Part shown: positions 49,097 through 62,000 of the stretch, one piece after another | Layout: every line of letters begins with the position of its first letter | Position numbering within the stretch: position 1 is the first letter of the stretch | NCBI RefSeq assembly: GCF_901709675.1 | Contig: NC_051094.1 | Span: forward strand, 12,580,501-12,644,500 | Direction of reading: 5' to 3' | From: Syngnathus acus | Lineage: Eukaryota > Chordata > Actinopteri > Syngnathiformes > Syngnathidae | Length of the DNA: 64,000 nt | Notes under the pieces: generated by a model | Told to the model about the DNA's origin: nothing | The model's input: the letters and a program-made list of their open reading frames with translations, nothing else | Databases searched by the model: none | Translations under genes and position numbers: made by a program

Positions 49097-50722
49097 TTGC
49101 TTCTTGCTTACATTTCTCGACGCGAGTCTGTTCTGTGAAAATGACCAGAATGTGCTACACCATCTCAATGTTCTTAGCTGTCAGCTGGCCTGAGAAACTT
49201 GATTTTTTGCCCAAATTTGCATCAGGGTCGATCGCTAATATAGGCTAATGTGACAATGTCATGATTACAGCAAATATTTGCACGAAAAACAATTCAAGGA
49301 CATGAAAAGAAAAAGAATAATCAATTAAAATAATTAATTATGGCAGTAACTCAGTGTGTCTTGTGCTGCTTGATCCGTACATTTGGGATAAATCTGAAGT
49401 TCATCATCTGATATAGACAATCATTACGCGGATATTCTTGGAGTTTGCCAGAGAAACAGACAAAAGCCCACCAATTCAAAGTGTTATTAATGTTCAAACT
49501 GTACATAGTGTTACAGTGGCACAAACGTTTGCCTTTTAATCCAATACAAAACATTTGTTGCCTTTCATGTACAGCTTTACTCCCAATTATTCCCAATTAT
49601 TCAAGTAGAGGATATTTTTCAACGCACAGTTCAATTGTATTTAATTTGTGAGTACTATAGGCTAGCATGCATTTGTATTTAATCTTTATTTATAAAATTG
49701 TATTTGAGTTAAAAAGGGCATTTATATTTTATGATCAATGCTTTTAAATTGAATTATTATTTAGAAACACTTTAAAGCGCAGTTAGTGTGAATGTTCAAA
49801 ATGTACATAATAAAACGTTGGCGAGGTATTTCTTGGCGTTGACGGCAGGGTGCGCTGTTGGCAGTTGACGTGACTCCCCGTTAGTTAGTGAAGAAGAAGA
49901 GCCGATGGCACGAAGCCGTAGTTAGCTAGTCAGTATGCGCCTCTCAAATGCCTCAATTTTCTCCACTACTTCTTAATTGAGGTGCAGAAGTTCACGTTTG
50001 TGCTACAGTTCTTCCGTACATTGGCATTCTTTCTCAACCCTGACTCTGCTAAAACGGTATGAAACGTTTTACACTTAAACGAGACTTCATACTCCCTTGT
50101 GCTGTAGTAGCTAACCAGTGAGAATCATCATGGTAAATTTAAAGGGAGCAATTTTCCATTCTAGACTCAAAATTGAGACTTTGCTTTTAGTGGTAGTACA
50201 TCAAAGTGGGACTCCCTAAACCTTATCAATTAATAAATAATAAAATTTGTTGCTGCTTACTATTTTGTATACAGCTCGTGGGAGAGTTGGTCACCGTTTA
50301 TAGTGAGGATGTATATAAAATTGATAAACATACAACGTAGTTGTCTTTGAATATATTTTGGACATCACACTGAAAGTAGAAATCCATTTGGATGAGGTCT
50401 GATGATCGTTGTGGCCATTTAGTTAGCTCTCGTCGACCAAGCCATATATGGCATAAATTTCCTTCTATTGGGTAGAAGTAAATAAAGAACGGTGTAACAC
50501 TACCTATCTTATATAGAACTTTAGATTAAATCTCAATAATCTCAAATAATCATAATGCTATGTTTAAATTAAAAACTTTATTGATGTCCATTGTCCATAA
50601 ATTTAACCATTTAAAATAGTGCTACATACAAAATTAGAACAGTAAAGCTTGGGTTTATTGGAAAATTGTCAAAATGATTGTAGACCCAATGATGTAATCA
50701 CATCACTGTCTCAACAGCAAAG
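49097..50722. other. crybb2-ctu1 intergenic DNA, ctu1 promoter and 5' UTR
   Basis: AT-rich DNA gives way at about 49820-50060 to a GC-richer patch with TTGACGTGA (CRE-like), probably the ctu1 promoter and a noncoding first exon ending near 50056 before GTATGA. A splice acceptor (CTCAACAG) directly precedes the ctu1 start. Confidence 0.5.
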
Positions 50723-51898
50723 ATGCCTGTCCAGTGCAGCAACTGCGTTGAGAAGCGTGCCATGCTGAAACGTCCAAAGACGGGCCACTCGCTGTGTAAG
50801 GAGTGCTTCTTCTGGGCCTTCGAGGAGGAGGTGCATCAAACCATCGTGGCGGCAAAGTTATTCCAACCTGGTGAGATCGTTGGGATCGCTGCATCTGGTG
50901 GCAAAGATTCCACAGTTTTGGCGCACCTGATGAAGCTCCTGAACGAGAGGTACTCGTACGGCTTGAATCTCATGCTCCTCTCTGTGGATGAGGGCATCAC
51001 TGGTTACAGAGATGATTCTTTGGAGACGGTGAAGAGGAATCAGCAACAGTATGAGCTTCCACTGAAGATCGTGTCATATGAGGAGCTGTACGGATGGACT
51101 ATGGACGCCATAGTGAAGCAAGTGGGACTAAAAAATAACTGCACCTTCTGTGGCGTGTTCCGACGACAGGCGCTGGATAGAGGAGCCGTCATGCTGAAAG
51201 TGGACAAGATATGCACAGGTAAGTTTATCATAGAGTTTTGCTTTTTTAATCAATTATATTTGAATAAATAATACATTTTAATAATAAATCACTTTTTGCT
51301 GATGTTGAATGAATGAGGTTGCATTTAAGTCAATGAAGACTAATGCCTGTGGTTTTCTGCAGGTCACAATGCCGATGATGTAGCCGAAACGGTACTGATG
51401 AATGTCTTGCGAGGGGACATTGCGCGTCTGCGGCGGTGTACCGCCATCTCCACCAACAGCGAAGGCGACGGGGTCGTACCACGCTGCAAGCCTCTCAAAT
51501 ACGCCTATGAGAAAGAGATCGTTTTGTATGCTTACTTCAAAAAGTTGGACTATTTTTCCACGGAATGCATCTACTCTCCCAATGCTTATCGCGGCTACGC
51601 AAGGACCTTTTTAAAAGATCTGGAGAGCATACGTTCCAGCTCCATCATTGATATCATCCACTCGGGAGAGAATCTTTCTGTACGAGAGGGGGTGAAGATG
51701 CCTGTGCAGGGAACTTGCAGCAAGTGTGGTTATATCTCCAGTCAGACATTGTGTAAGGCCTGTGTGCTGCTGGAGGGTCTGAATAGAGGCTTGCCCAAGC
51801 TGGGCATTGGAAAACATCACCGCTTGCATGAAAAAATTGTTAACAATGAGCCATTTACTGAAAAGGAGGTGAGGAAGTTGAAAGTGCTTGACATTTGA
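50723..51898 (+). CDS. ctu1: Cytosolic thiouridylase subunit 1 (tRNA U34 2-thiolation)
   Basis: Two coding exons, 50723-51218 and 51363-51898, give 343 aa against 348 in human. The N-terminal zinc site uses C5, C8, C25 and C28. The PP-loop ATPase motif SGGKDS is at 58-63. The CTFC pair at C140/C143, the motif TGHNADD and the PRCKPL cysteine form the catalytic centre. A C-terminal zinc site CSKCGY...CKAC closes the protein. With CTU2 it adenylates and thiolates wobble uridine 34 of Lys, Glu and Gln tRNAs in the cytosol, using sulfur passed on by URM1. All known key residues are present. In human CTU1 lies on 19q, so its place beside crybb2 and pxn is a lineage-specific linkage. Confidence 0.97.
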
Positions 51899-52248
51899 CA
51901 AGTATGACACCAAGAAATTACATTACTTTTCTCTGAAAATGAACATTGTTAACACACTTAACTGCCACCTTTGATTGACCATACCAATTCCAGGGGATTT
52001 TTAAAAGTTCGTTACTGTGGTTATTGGTACCCATGATCAATTGATGTGCTATAATGTGTATAACATGACTATTAATTTTTTTTTAACATTCTTGGTTGGA
52101 GTTGGAGTACCACTTGAAATGATAATTATAGCAGAATTTATTGCTTTCACACTTTTAATTATCTTTTAACTATTAATTATGTCTTTTGTAGCTCTTTTTG
52201 ACTCCGTGGATGGTGCCAGCACGCTTTAATTTTGCACTGACAATCCTG

Positions 52249-52254
52249 ATTAAA
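52249..52254 (+). terminator. ctu1 poly(A) signal candidate
   Basis: ATTAAA lies 351 bp after the ctu1 stop codon; no AATAAA is closer. Confidence 0.45.
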
Positions 52255-52255
52255 T

Positions 52256-52274
52256 AGGGGTTCTCAAACTGGGG
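52256..52274 (+). mobile_element. hAT-like terminal remnant
   Basis: AGGGGTTCTCAAACTGGGG is the usual wording of hAT transposon ends in vertebrates. No partner end was paired, so this is a decayed fragment. Confidence 0.35.
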
Positions 52275-52643
52275 CTATGCAATATAATTCACAAGATGTT
52301 AAGCAAAAAAATATGCATCCCTTCATTTGGTGACCAGTCCTCTAATAAAAAAAAGTTATAAAAGAATCAAGGAATGGATGGATGCATGTTTTCCTTACAA
52401 TAAATGGGTAGTTGTTCACACTTGAGCAATTCACAGTAGTGGATCTCCTGCAGGAAGTTCCAGCTCCTTTAAAATGTCATATGCTGTCTCAAACAAAACT
52501 AATTATGCTTAGAAATGACAGTTAATCCTCAAGTTTTAAAACCATCGATCCATTTTTTGTCTAATTACTGTCGCATTTATTTTGCATGAGTGGTTTCTGC
52601 AAGATGATATCCTTGCAAAAGGCTTCTTTAAAATTGTGTAGTA

Positions 52644-52700
52644 CAGTGATTCTTCAACTTTTTACACACCCATGTACCTCGCCGAGTAGCACCCATATGC
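52644..52700 (+). mobile_element. hAT-like terminal remnant
   Basis: CAGTGATTCTTCAACTTTTT followed by a CATGTACC phrase resembles the ends of fish hAT elements. No partner end was paired. Confidence 0.35.
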
Positions 52701-53047
52701 CATAAACAGACCAAAACACAGTTGGATAGCAGGCATTATTTATATCTTGTCAGAACAATGTTTTACCATTGTTTACTGAATTATGTGTTTGTGACCTCCG
52801 CGTTAAAAGACGACGTGGTCGTTTGGCCACTAGATGTCGCTCCAAAATCCACGCGTGTTGAGTGCCAGGCGCGCTCTGGCTCCATCGAAGTACACGTATC
52901 GTGCGCGCACACAGTTAGCGCGTTCACGTGAACGACCCTGACCAACTTCCAGGAGGGAGAATCAGAAGTGCAGTTTGCAGAGGAAAGCTCACACTTGGCT
53001 CAAAGTGGAGTGGCATTGAGTCACACGGGTCGAAGCAGACACTCAGC

Positions 53048-56000
53048 ATGGACGATCTGGGTGAGTTTTAACCTCATGCTGCATTGGAAAGGGTCGTGTT
53101 CGGGATTGAGAAACCAAAGTAGCGGCGAAAGCAGGGCGGAGGAGTCAACGTGACAAGGAAAAGTTTCTCCATTCACTATGAGACGCATTCCAATGTTGAC
53201 GCAAAGTTATAGTGAAACTTTACCCCATTTGACATTTTACATATTTCCGCTGTTGTTGTTTTTTTTGGCAGCAATTCTATCAGTGTTATCCTAGCTAGCA
53301 TTTACATTTTAAAAGTCCCTCCCTTGGGACGTCAGCAGATTTCCATTTCAATAACTCGTAGCATGTATTTTATCCACCGAATTTACTCCGTACTGCGGAT
53401 CTTGTTGACTGATCTTTTGATGATAACCCGTCAACTTTTGCCTCAACAAGTTGCTGATTGTACGTGGAGAGGTGGGCACGCCAACAGGCCTCCCCTTGTC
53501 TGTATTCACAAGAAGAAAAGACAGGAAAAAGATGAGTTGTGATGAAATGGTGAAATTCAACATTCACTCCGTGAGACTGAAATGACGAGCCTCTGTAAAG
53601 CGACATAAAACGTTAATAAATAAGTAATGCTCGCACAGCATCGACATTACAGTTTGCTTTATTGGGGTGTGATTCTGTACAGCACTATAGAAACAGCTTA
53701 CAAATTGATGTTGTCGTTGCTGCTGCTCCAGTCATAATAAGCAAAAACCACAATGCCTTCATGGGAAATTTTGGCCTTGAATGCAGGTTTATTTAGCAGT
53801 GATACACATGAAATAAGCTTGTGACTAATACTAAACCCAGCTTACAGTGTATATAAGGATGCACAGTGCCCTCACATAGTTAACTGTTTGCAAACTTGTG
53901 AATTTTTTTTTTTTTAGTTTTACCTCCATTGTAGTTAAAAACTCAACTGTTTGCTGTTTTTGTGCTCAGGGCAATAGCAGTATTGCTATGGTGCCATCCA
54001 ATGACATATTGGTGCCAAGGAAACAGTTCCAAGTGGCATTGTCTTCTAGAATTGTCCACGCTACGGATTTTACATTGCAGAAAAGCAGGTGTTGGGATGT
54101 TGGCCTGACTTATTTATTTGTCTTGTGGTGTGAACACCTCCAGAAGGCGAGTGAAAGGCTGATTGTTGGTCAAAAGGAGCCTGCTGTCTTGCTGAAGTAG
54201 CCCAAGTTTGAAGGCGGTGCGGAGGGGGCGGGCTGCAGAAGAATTCATCACTCTGATGCAGGCTCCAAGGTCAAATACTCTGTGGGTCATGACCTATTTC
54301 TACTCTTGACTTCATACATGTTGCCCCAAATGGGGGAGCTGTCACCCTGTCAAACTTGAGCCCCTGATGCTTTGGAATTGTTTCAAATATATCTAATTAT
54401 TTTCTGTAAGGTACAGTAATCGCTCTTAAGTGTTATCACCCATCAATTTTTTCACTGGGCCATCATGGATATGTAAAGATGAACAGTGTCAAGTATTTAC
54501 TTCACATCCTTTAAACCACACTTGTCAACAACTTCTAGATGTTCTGTTTGGAAACATGATCAGTCTCCTTCCACCTCCATAGGAAAGGGAATTCCCTCTG
54601 AGAGCTAGCACTTTGAAGTTCAGTGGGTTCCGAGTTAGCCCCTGGGGTGCGTCCGTTTATACCAGTTATAGGATGCCAGTAAATCACAAGGCAGTTGTGA
54701 CATGGGCGGCGAGTGAGAGTTGATTCCACACTCACTGTCCAAATGTCAGCAGTAGCAATGGTCTTGTGATAGTTACCCAAAGTCTTTTGAGCTATAAAAC
54801 ATAAAATTTGTTAGGAGAGAAGAAACGAGTCAAGAAGAAAAGTCATGACTATTATGACCATCTATCTTAGTTATTGCAACTTAGCGGTATTATGAAATGA
54901 CAGATACATGAACCTAAGCATTGTGACAAGTTTATTTTGATTCCAAAAAACCCTGCAGCAATACACAAGCATATCAGCTGATCATGTTTCAGACAAGGTC
55001 TCGTTGAAAGACGGCTTGCGGTTGAGCCGACATGCTCTTTAATGTTGTGTGTTCCAACAGCATACTCAAAGTCATTTCGCGGCTTCTGCGTCCCAGTTAT
55101 TGGGTAGCACAGTTAGTGTAACCCGACGAGCTATCATCACCCTATCGTGCCTGCACCCCGGTAAAAATCGCCGGCCTCGGCTGGACAAGACGGAAGCTCA
55201 TGGCTGTAAATCACTTTCGTTCCCGAACTCCCCACCCATCCTGTTCTGGATCTGGGGAAGAGCGAGCAGCATGGCTGACCTCATCGCTTAGGCAACAGAC
55301 CCTGCCCCACATCCTGAGGAAACAGGAGAAAAACAATGAGCAGAGTCAGCGCTGAAGGCCACTGTTAGAAACGCCGCTGGGAGTTGACACTGGGCTCCAC
55401 AATTCTTTCTATTTTCCCGTCTTTGGTCTTTTTTGCTCTGCATCTTCTTAGTTGTACCCCTGGTCCATTGATGATTTTTACTTTGCACATAAAGTAGTTT
55501 TTTGAGGTACTTTATTGTTCCAGGGGGAAAGCGTGCGGAACGACATACTAAGTACTGACGGAATTGGGTTTTTTTTTCTGTCAATATACTCTTCACGAAT
55601 TGGATCGCTGGTGACTGCCTCTCACTGTACTTTATATTTCAGCAGATTAAGTATCCAAATAAGTGAATGTGACAATTGTAAAGGCGGAATGTCAATTTCT
55701 TAGATTCCACCCAGGTAATCTCTTTTGCCCTGGCGGGTCACATTGATTTTTCAGGTTCTTTACTTTTTTTCGTATTTTATTTTTTTAAATCAGAGCAATG
55801 CGTCACTCAGTGGTTTCGTTGCAAAGTCTCTGCAAGAGCATGATAAGAACTCAGGTATTTGAGAGCAGGGAGGCGTGACTGTTTTGTGATGGAAAAAATG
55901 GAACGAGGGGGTCTTAAATCATCACAGCTAAAGCCCATAAAAAACTGGCTCCCCTTTGCATCTTTACACTGTATTGCCAGACTTGCCAGACTGACCGTCT

Positions 56001-59000
56001 GTCTGTCTGTCTATTTGTCTATTTACTGTTTTTAAACAGAAATGTATTTTATACTGTGCCCATGTTTTATTGTCGTGCTTGCTTTTAAATATTCTCTCTT
56101 TGTCCCCTCATTGTTTGTGCGTCAATGGGTTTAGGAGTTGTGAACAAAATTTCATTGTGCAATGTACACTGAGAATAGTCTTAAAATTCAAAGACAGCTT
56201 TTTCAGCAGCCAGTCCAGGGCCAGCTAATGACAGCAATATGTTCCATGTGAGCAAAGCAAGAAAAAAAACACTGGGGAATGCTTGTAAAGCAGTAATTGC
56301 AAAAAGCATGTAACAAATGCGTGCACGTTGCAGAGTCTATATTTCAAATGTTTTTGCAGGCCTTGTGTCGTCAGATGGTGATAGTTGTGTCAGCAATATA
56401 CGCACATTTTTGGCACCCTTTCGCAAAATGAACAAAACCGCACAATAGTCAGTGGAGTAACTTGAACCAGACAAAAGTATTAATAGATTAAAAAATGTGC
56501 AGAAAACTAACAAACTAAAACCTGGCTTGTTGTTTTAATTGTAGTACAACACAACCATTCAAAAAATAATAATGAAACTGATCTACACTCTTAAATTGTA
56601 CAATTTATATTTGGAAATCGTTCATATTGAAAATGCTGCCAATGATGTCGTCACCTTCGTTTTCTGTTGTGCCTTGTGCTCTGATACCCGACCGAAGTTA
56701 CACGATGTTTGTGTATTTCTTGTAAAAGCCAGCTAAAAGCAAAAACGATTTTGCATTTGCCGCTAGACCACGACTACGTGTTAATAGGGTGTTCTGTGTT
56801 TTTAGCACATGCAACAAAGTGGTCTTTCTTTGAGGGCCTGCCACATCCTACACAATCGACAGATATGCATTCCTGACATTTGCTTGAGGATGAATGTGGA
56901 CTCTGTCAATTACATCAGTCTCGAGACTACGCCCCCATTTGTTATTCAACTGCAGGGGGGAGGGCTTTCATTTTCTGCCATTAAGTATTCAACTCAATGA
57001 GAGTATTTAGTTACTCATTTTATATGCGATTTAGTGTATTGGCACATGTGCTGTGCTTGTCTATCTATTAATTAACCGGCAGGCTGGACTCCACTAACCC
57101 CCCCCTCCTGGCATGTTAACATTTGCTGCCAGTCTTGTTTTATATAAATATCATCTAAGTCTGCTGGTCTAGGGTTTCATCGCGGGTCCATAAACAGGTG
57201 AGCTGTGCACCCTGGTGACCCATCCCCATGGCCCACGTGTTAATAGAAAGGATTAAACAGCTCTGCTTACACTCCACTCTTTGGTGCGCTCTGCGGTAAA
57301 TACACTGTTGTAGTATTGACAACATCATCATTATTCTGGAATTCAAAGTATGCACGAGATAGCGGGGCGCATCCTGTAATTTGACATTTTCGGCATGAAT
57401 GACTCTGCATCCGTTTACATTTGCCTCTTATAGTTTTACTGTCAAGACAGGTGTGGGTATGAAATGAAAGGATAGGTGCTAATTATACATCTCCTTCTGA
57501 GCCCGATTGCTTTCTTTCAGCACATCGGACAAAAGGAATGTGCGGAATGCTGCATCAACGTTCACATCCATCTGATAAAAGCAAGACCGTAGGGCGGCGG
57601 AAACTCGTGTGGTGGTACAGGGACAAGAGTGGACAAGCCCCACTGCCACAAGAATGTGTCGTGTATCCACACACTGACAATTGCTTAGCCCAATCGGACA
57701 CAGATGTCGCATTTGACTGGGCTCCGAGTCGCTGTAATAGATGTTTGACTGCTGCATTCAAGTCAGTCATAAACCTCTAGATGACATGTTTTCTCCAGAG
57801 ACTGCACAATGAACGATTGAGTCAGTATACTGTCGAAGCAGAATTGGACTTTGTCCTCTGGCTTCAAGTCCCTATTTTGGAATGGAAAAGATTAGTCTGT
57901 TGCTTGGCTTACAGGGCATGTTTTCAATCTAACTGCTTCTATCGCTTTGTGAACCACACTTGGGGACATAGACAAACACACACTGTCATTCAGAGGCAAC
58001 ACTCGAGATTGCCCTCTAGAGGGGAAATCTTTCCCTTTAAAAAAAAGAGGAAATCGTTTTACCCAAGAGTTAAGTGTTTAACTGAACACGTATGCAAATG
58101 ACTTGACAACACATAAAAGAAAAACAATCGTAATGCAATTGCGATCTTTTGTATGTAATCATGCAGAACTGTATTCACTTTCTCCCTTGTTTCTTGGATG
58201 GTTATCCTTCTCATGCAAATGGAAACTGCTGAGTCCACATAGTCCAAAATGTGGTTTCAGAAAGTGGCACAGTATTTTCAAAAGCCTCAGGCAGTGGTGT
58301 TTCTTTGCCAGTGTGAGAAACCTTTCTAGGAACAGCTTACTCAAAATATTTGTTGACACTGAGTCAATTTTTTTTTTCTACGATGCAAGTGTTTACAGTT
58401 TGTATAAATCACACTGTCCAAGCCAACATTGGTATTTTTCCTTCCTGGAGGCTTTGTCTTTTAAGTGACAGTCATCATCAGCGGGTCCTTGTTCAGCATG
58501 TCAGCGGCAGGTGCAGATTATTTTGAGAGGGCCGTGATATTTTAGCTCATTTGCACAGACATGAGCTACTCGCTGGGCTTAGTGCTTTAAATAGGCAGGA
58601 GTCCCATGTGGTTTATGGTAAACCAGACAAATTCAACACGTATCCTCTGGGCAGGATGCCAGGATGCATATACAGTATTGGTCACAACATGTGTGTCCAT
58701 GACTTTTCTGGGATTTGGATCTGGTAAATGATTGCCATTTAAAATACTGTACAGTTTACATTTGCCAAAATCATTTAGTATCTTGGATGAGAAGATTAAA
58801 AAAAATCTCATTACTTTCACTGGAGGGATACTGTCAGGCAAGTTTGGTGAGCAGACCCCTCCCTCAACCCTGCAGAAGTGTATCATTGCTCTTGTTCCCC
58901 TCACTATCTTTGTCTACTTCACAAGAACACATTGCTGTGGATGGGCACATACAACAGGTGCAGCAAGAATGTGAGTACAGATTCTGATCTTTTTATGGTG

Positions 59001-62000
59001 CCGGTTTGAGCCTGACATGAAATATTTAACCTCAACTTAGTTTTTGTGAAAGTGTGCTGGTAGATGGCTTGATATGCCGTCGTATTGTAGGAACTCAGTG
59101 GGACTAACTGGGAGATGTGGAATGACTGAGACAACATTCTAAACAGGGATAGTTTCTCTCTCCTGAAGAATGTTTTATTTTCAAGTTGTGTATCCATAGA
59201 AAAAAAAAATACAAGTGGATTTTCAGGTTCCAATCGATATTCTTTGTATGTATATTGTAATCCATTCGTTGTTGTTTTTTTCTCTTTATCTCTTCCATTG
59301 CTTGTGATTCAAAAGTGTTCCAAGTGTCTTAAGTGTCGAAGTATGCAGCTGGCAGAGGATGGATACATTGTGTGATGTAAGAGTCTATTTTATACTTGCA
59401 TTCTGTTGGCCACTAAGCAGCAGGACATAATCCCTGGACAAGGTTCAGAAACACCTCGGCTTTGTTGTTCAGAACAATCGCATGGTTTCGGATCTATGTC
59501 TCTCCAAAGTGGAGGCTGTCTGGAGGACAGGTAACTCATTCGCTGCCAGCCCAGTGAAAATGGATCTTTGACGTCTGTAGCCGTCAATGGTGGTGAATTA
59601 CGTAAGCAACTCATTGACAGCAGGGTTGTATTTATAGTGAAGGGCAAAGAATGCTGAGGATGTTTTTGAAAGGTCAGAATGTTTAGTCATGATGGCGATG
59701 TTAGGAAGTGAATCGCTCTGGGGACGAGTTGCAATATTTACCAGTACACACATAAGCGATCGTGCAAAAAACACCATGATTTATGTCTTTGTTTGGGAAA
59801 GGTCATAAAATGCTCTGGGAAACGTTGTCTTGCAGACGCATTACTGGCTGACCTGGAATCAACCACGTCCCACATTTCAAAAAGACCAGTGTTTTTACCA
59901 GATGAGACCCCCTACTCTATCCCGAGTGGGAATTATTGCCAGGATCAATCAGTTCCTCCTCCAGTCCCTCCTCCGCCCACAGTTGAAGCTCTGAATGGTT
60001 CCCTGCAAGACCACTCCCACCACTCTTCTCAACAGGTACAAGATATAAAAAATCTAAGATGGATAAAATAATTGAGCCATACTGTAACTCTCAATCAATT
60101 CACCTTTGTGTCTAATTTAACTGTTCTTAAAATGGCCGCAGTCTTTAGGTTCAGCCCAGAAGAGCTCATGGTCGAGGGACAGTAGTGGCTCTCCGTCTCA
60201 CATTGAAGAAGACCACGTCTACAGGTTTGCCATCTACACTGCATCAGTTGCTCTTTATTGCTTCAGTTAACACTCGTTTCTCTTCCTCAGCTTTCCAAAC
60301 AAACAAAAGTCATCAGACTCATCAACATCAGCCATGACTTCTGCTCTGGGCAGCAACTTGTCTGAGCTTGACAGACTACTTCTGGAGCTTAATGCGGTTC
60401 AGCAGAGCTCCCCTTCATTCCCCACTACAGGTGCATTCAAGGGTTTCATCTTCATCAGGCCCGTTAGCACAGAACGTAATGAGTAATGTTTATGTTTTGA
60501 CAGAAGAGAGACCCCCACCCCTACCATCCACTAGCATCACCCACTATGAGAATGGCAATGCCCCTGACATAAGAGTTAGCCCTCCGCCTCAGGAGGAGCC
60601 CAAGAAAAATGGAACAAGGCAGGATGAGGGCCGGCCCACAGTGGAGAGTCTTTTGGATGAGCTGGAGGGCTCAGTGCCTTCAACCAGGTTAGGATGAGTT
60701 TAACAATTTTTTTTTGATGTTTGATGTTCAAAGGCAAACACTATGTATTTTATTTTCCAGCCCCTCCCCTCGCCACAGTGATATGGACAGCCCCTCGCAA
60801 CAGCAGGCACGGATTTCAGCTTCATGTGCCACAAGAGAGTTAGATGAGCTGATGGCCTCTTTGTCTGACTTCAAGGTGCAGTCTAAAAAAAAAAAAGAAA
60901 GAAATCCCAAAACCATATTCAGGATGGTTTCTCTGTTCCTGCCTTCTGGCTTACTCTCATTTCTGTGTTTCTAGCCCAGCTCTTCTTCCACCCCTCCTCA
61001 TCCTCCAGTCTCTACCTTCGTCACCCCAGTGGCTTCACCTTTCCTCAGTCTGTCCCACTCATCTGCCTGTGCTTCTCCTATGTTCTCTTTGCCTGCCGGT
61101 CTAGAACTCCACATAGACGAGGACGGTGTAGACCGAGCCTCTTTGAAACGTCTCCCTTGTCACAGTCCAATATCATCCCTTTCTGCAGCCAGTGATCTCG
61201 ACTCTGTCGCAGATGTGCTTTCTGCGGTCCCACCATCGCCAAACAATTCGCTGCTTGTCCTCACCGTTTCCGGCAGAAACAACCAGCAGAGAAACAGTTC
61301 GAGCCCATCCACTACTCCCTCGACGACTTCAGTAAACACAGTCTTGGACCACAAGACTTCCAAATCACCTAGTCCATCTGTGGAGCGCATTTCACCCCTA
61401 GCAGCTGCAGCCTCACCCCTTCACTACCTCACCCCTCCTATCTCTATACCCAAGACTCCTTCACTTCTCCTTTGTACTTCCTCTGTGTCGCCTCCCCTCA
61501 CCAATAACTCCTTCACACCCTCCTCCTCGGTCTCTCCGACCAACATTTCCTCATATACGACCATCACGAGCTCTTCAATTTCCAGTGGACATCTGTTGCA
61601 GCCAGCACCTGCAGCCAAGAGCGCACTGCATCAGTTGCCTGTTGAAGACCTCTCCCTGAATGAAGCGCTCGACAAACTGCTAGAGATGAGTTTCGCACAA
61701 ATTCACTCAGCGGCCGAAGTGAAGGATCTGCAGCTGCACACGGAGGCGCACTATCTCGGCAGAGGAGTCCCCGAGGTGCCGGAGGAATTCATCCTGCTCA
61801 TGGACAGAAACAGTGTGCAGCCCGACATGTTCACCTGCACCGCTAACACCATCACAGATGAATCAGTGGACGGAGGTACCGACACCAACGGAGATCTGGA
61901 CTGGGCTGATGAGGAGCTGTCAGTGTCCTTACACGACGGACTAGATGGCACCATGACGCCGTACACCGAGAGGCTGTACACAGATGGCAGCGTGACTCCA

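Larger units (their letters stand above)
52255..53047. other. ctu1-pxn intergenic DNA and pxn promoter
   Basis: Two hAT-like terminal fragments lie at 52256-52274 and from 52644. A CTCF-like core (GGCCACTAGATGTCGC) is at 52825-52840. The 200 bases before the pxn start are GC-rich and likely the promoter and 5' UTR. Confidence 0.45.
53061..59835 (+). other. pxn intron 1
   Basis: The 6.8-kb intron has no recognised coding exon. It holds a nuclear-receptor-like motif pair at 54265-54295, a GC-richer patch at about 55120-55400, a (CTGT)n run near 55998-56012, and an LTR-less retroposon-tail-like segment near 56130-56175. An E-box-containing patch (CAGGTG, CACGTG) lies at 57194-57240. It is a likely home for enhancers, but none can be proven here. 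Confidence 0.5.

Noticed and set aside
57538-57780. 80-codon open frame in pxn intron 1
   Set aside because: No splice sites in phase with exon 2 and no protein-like pattern.
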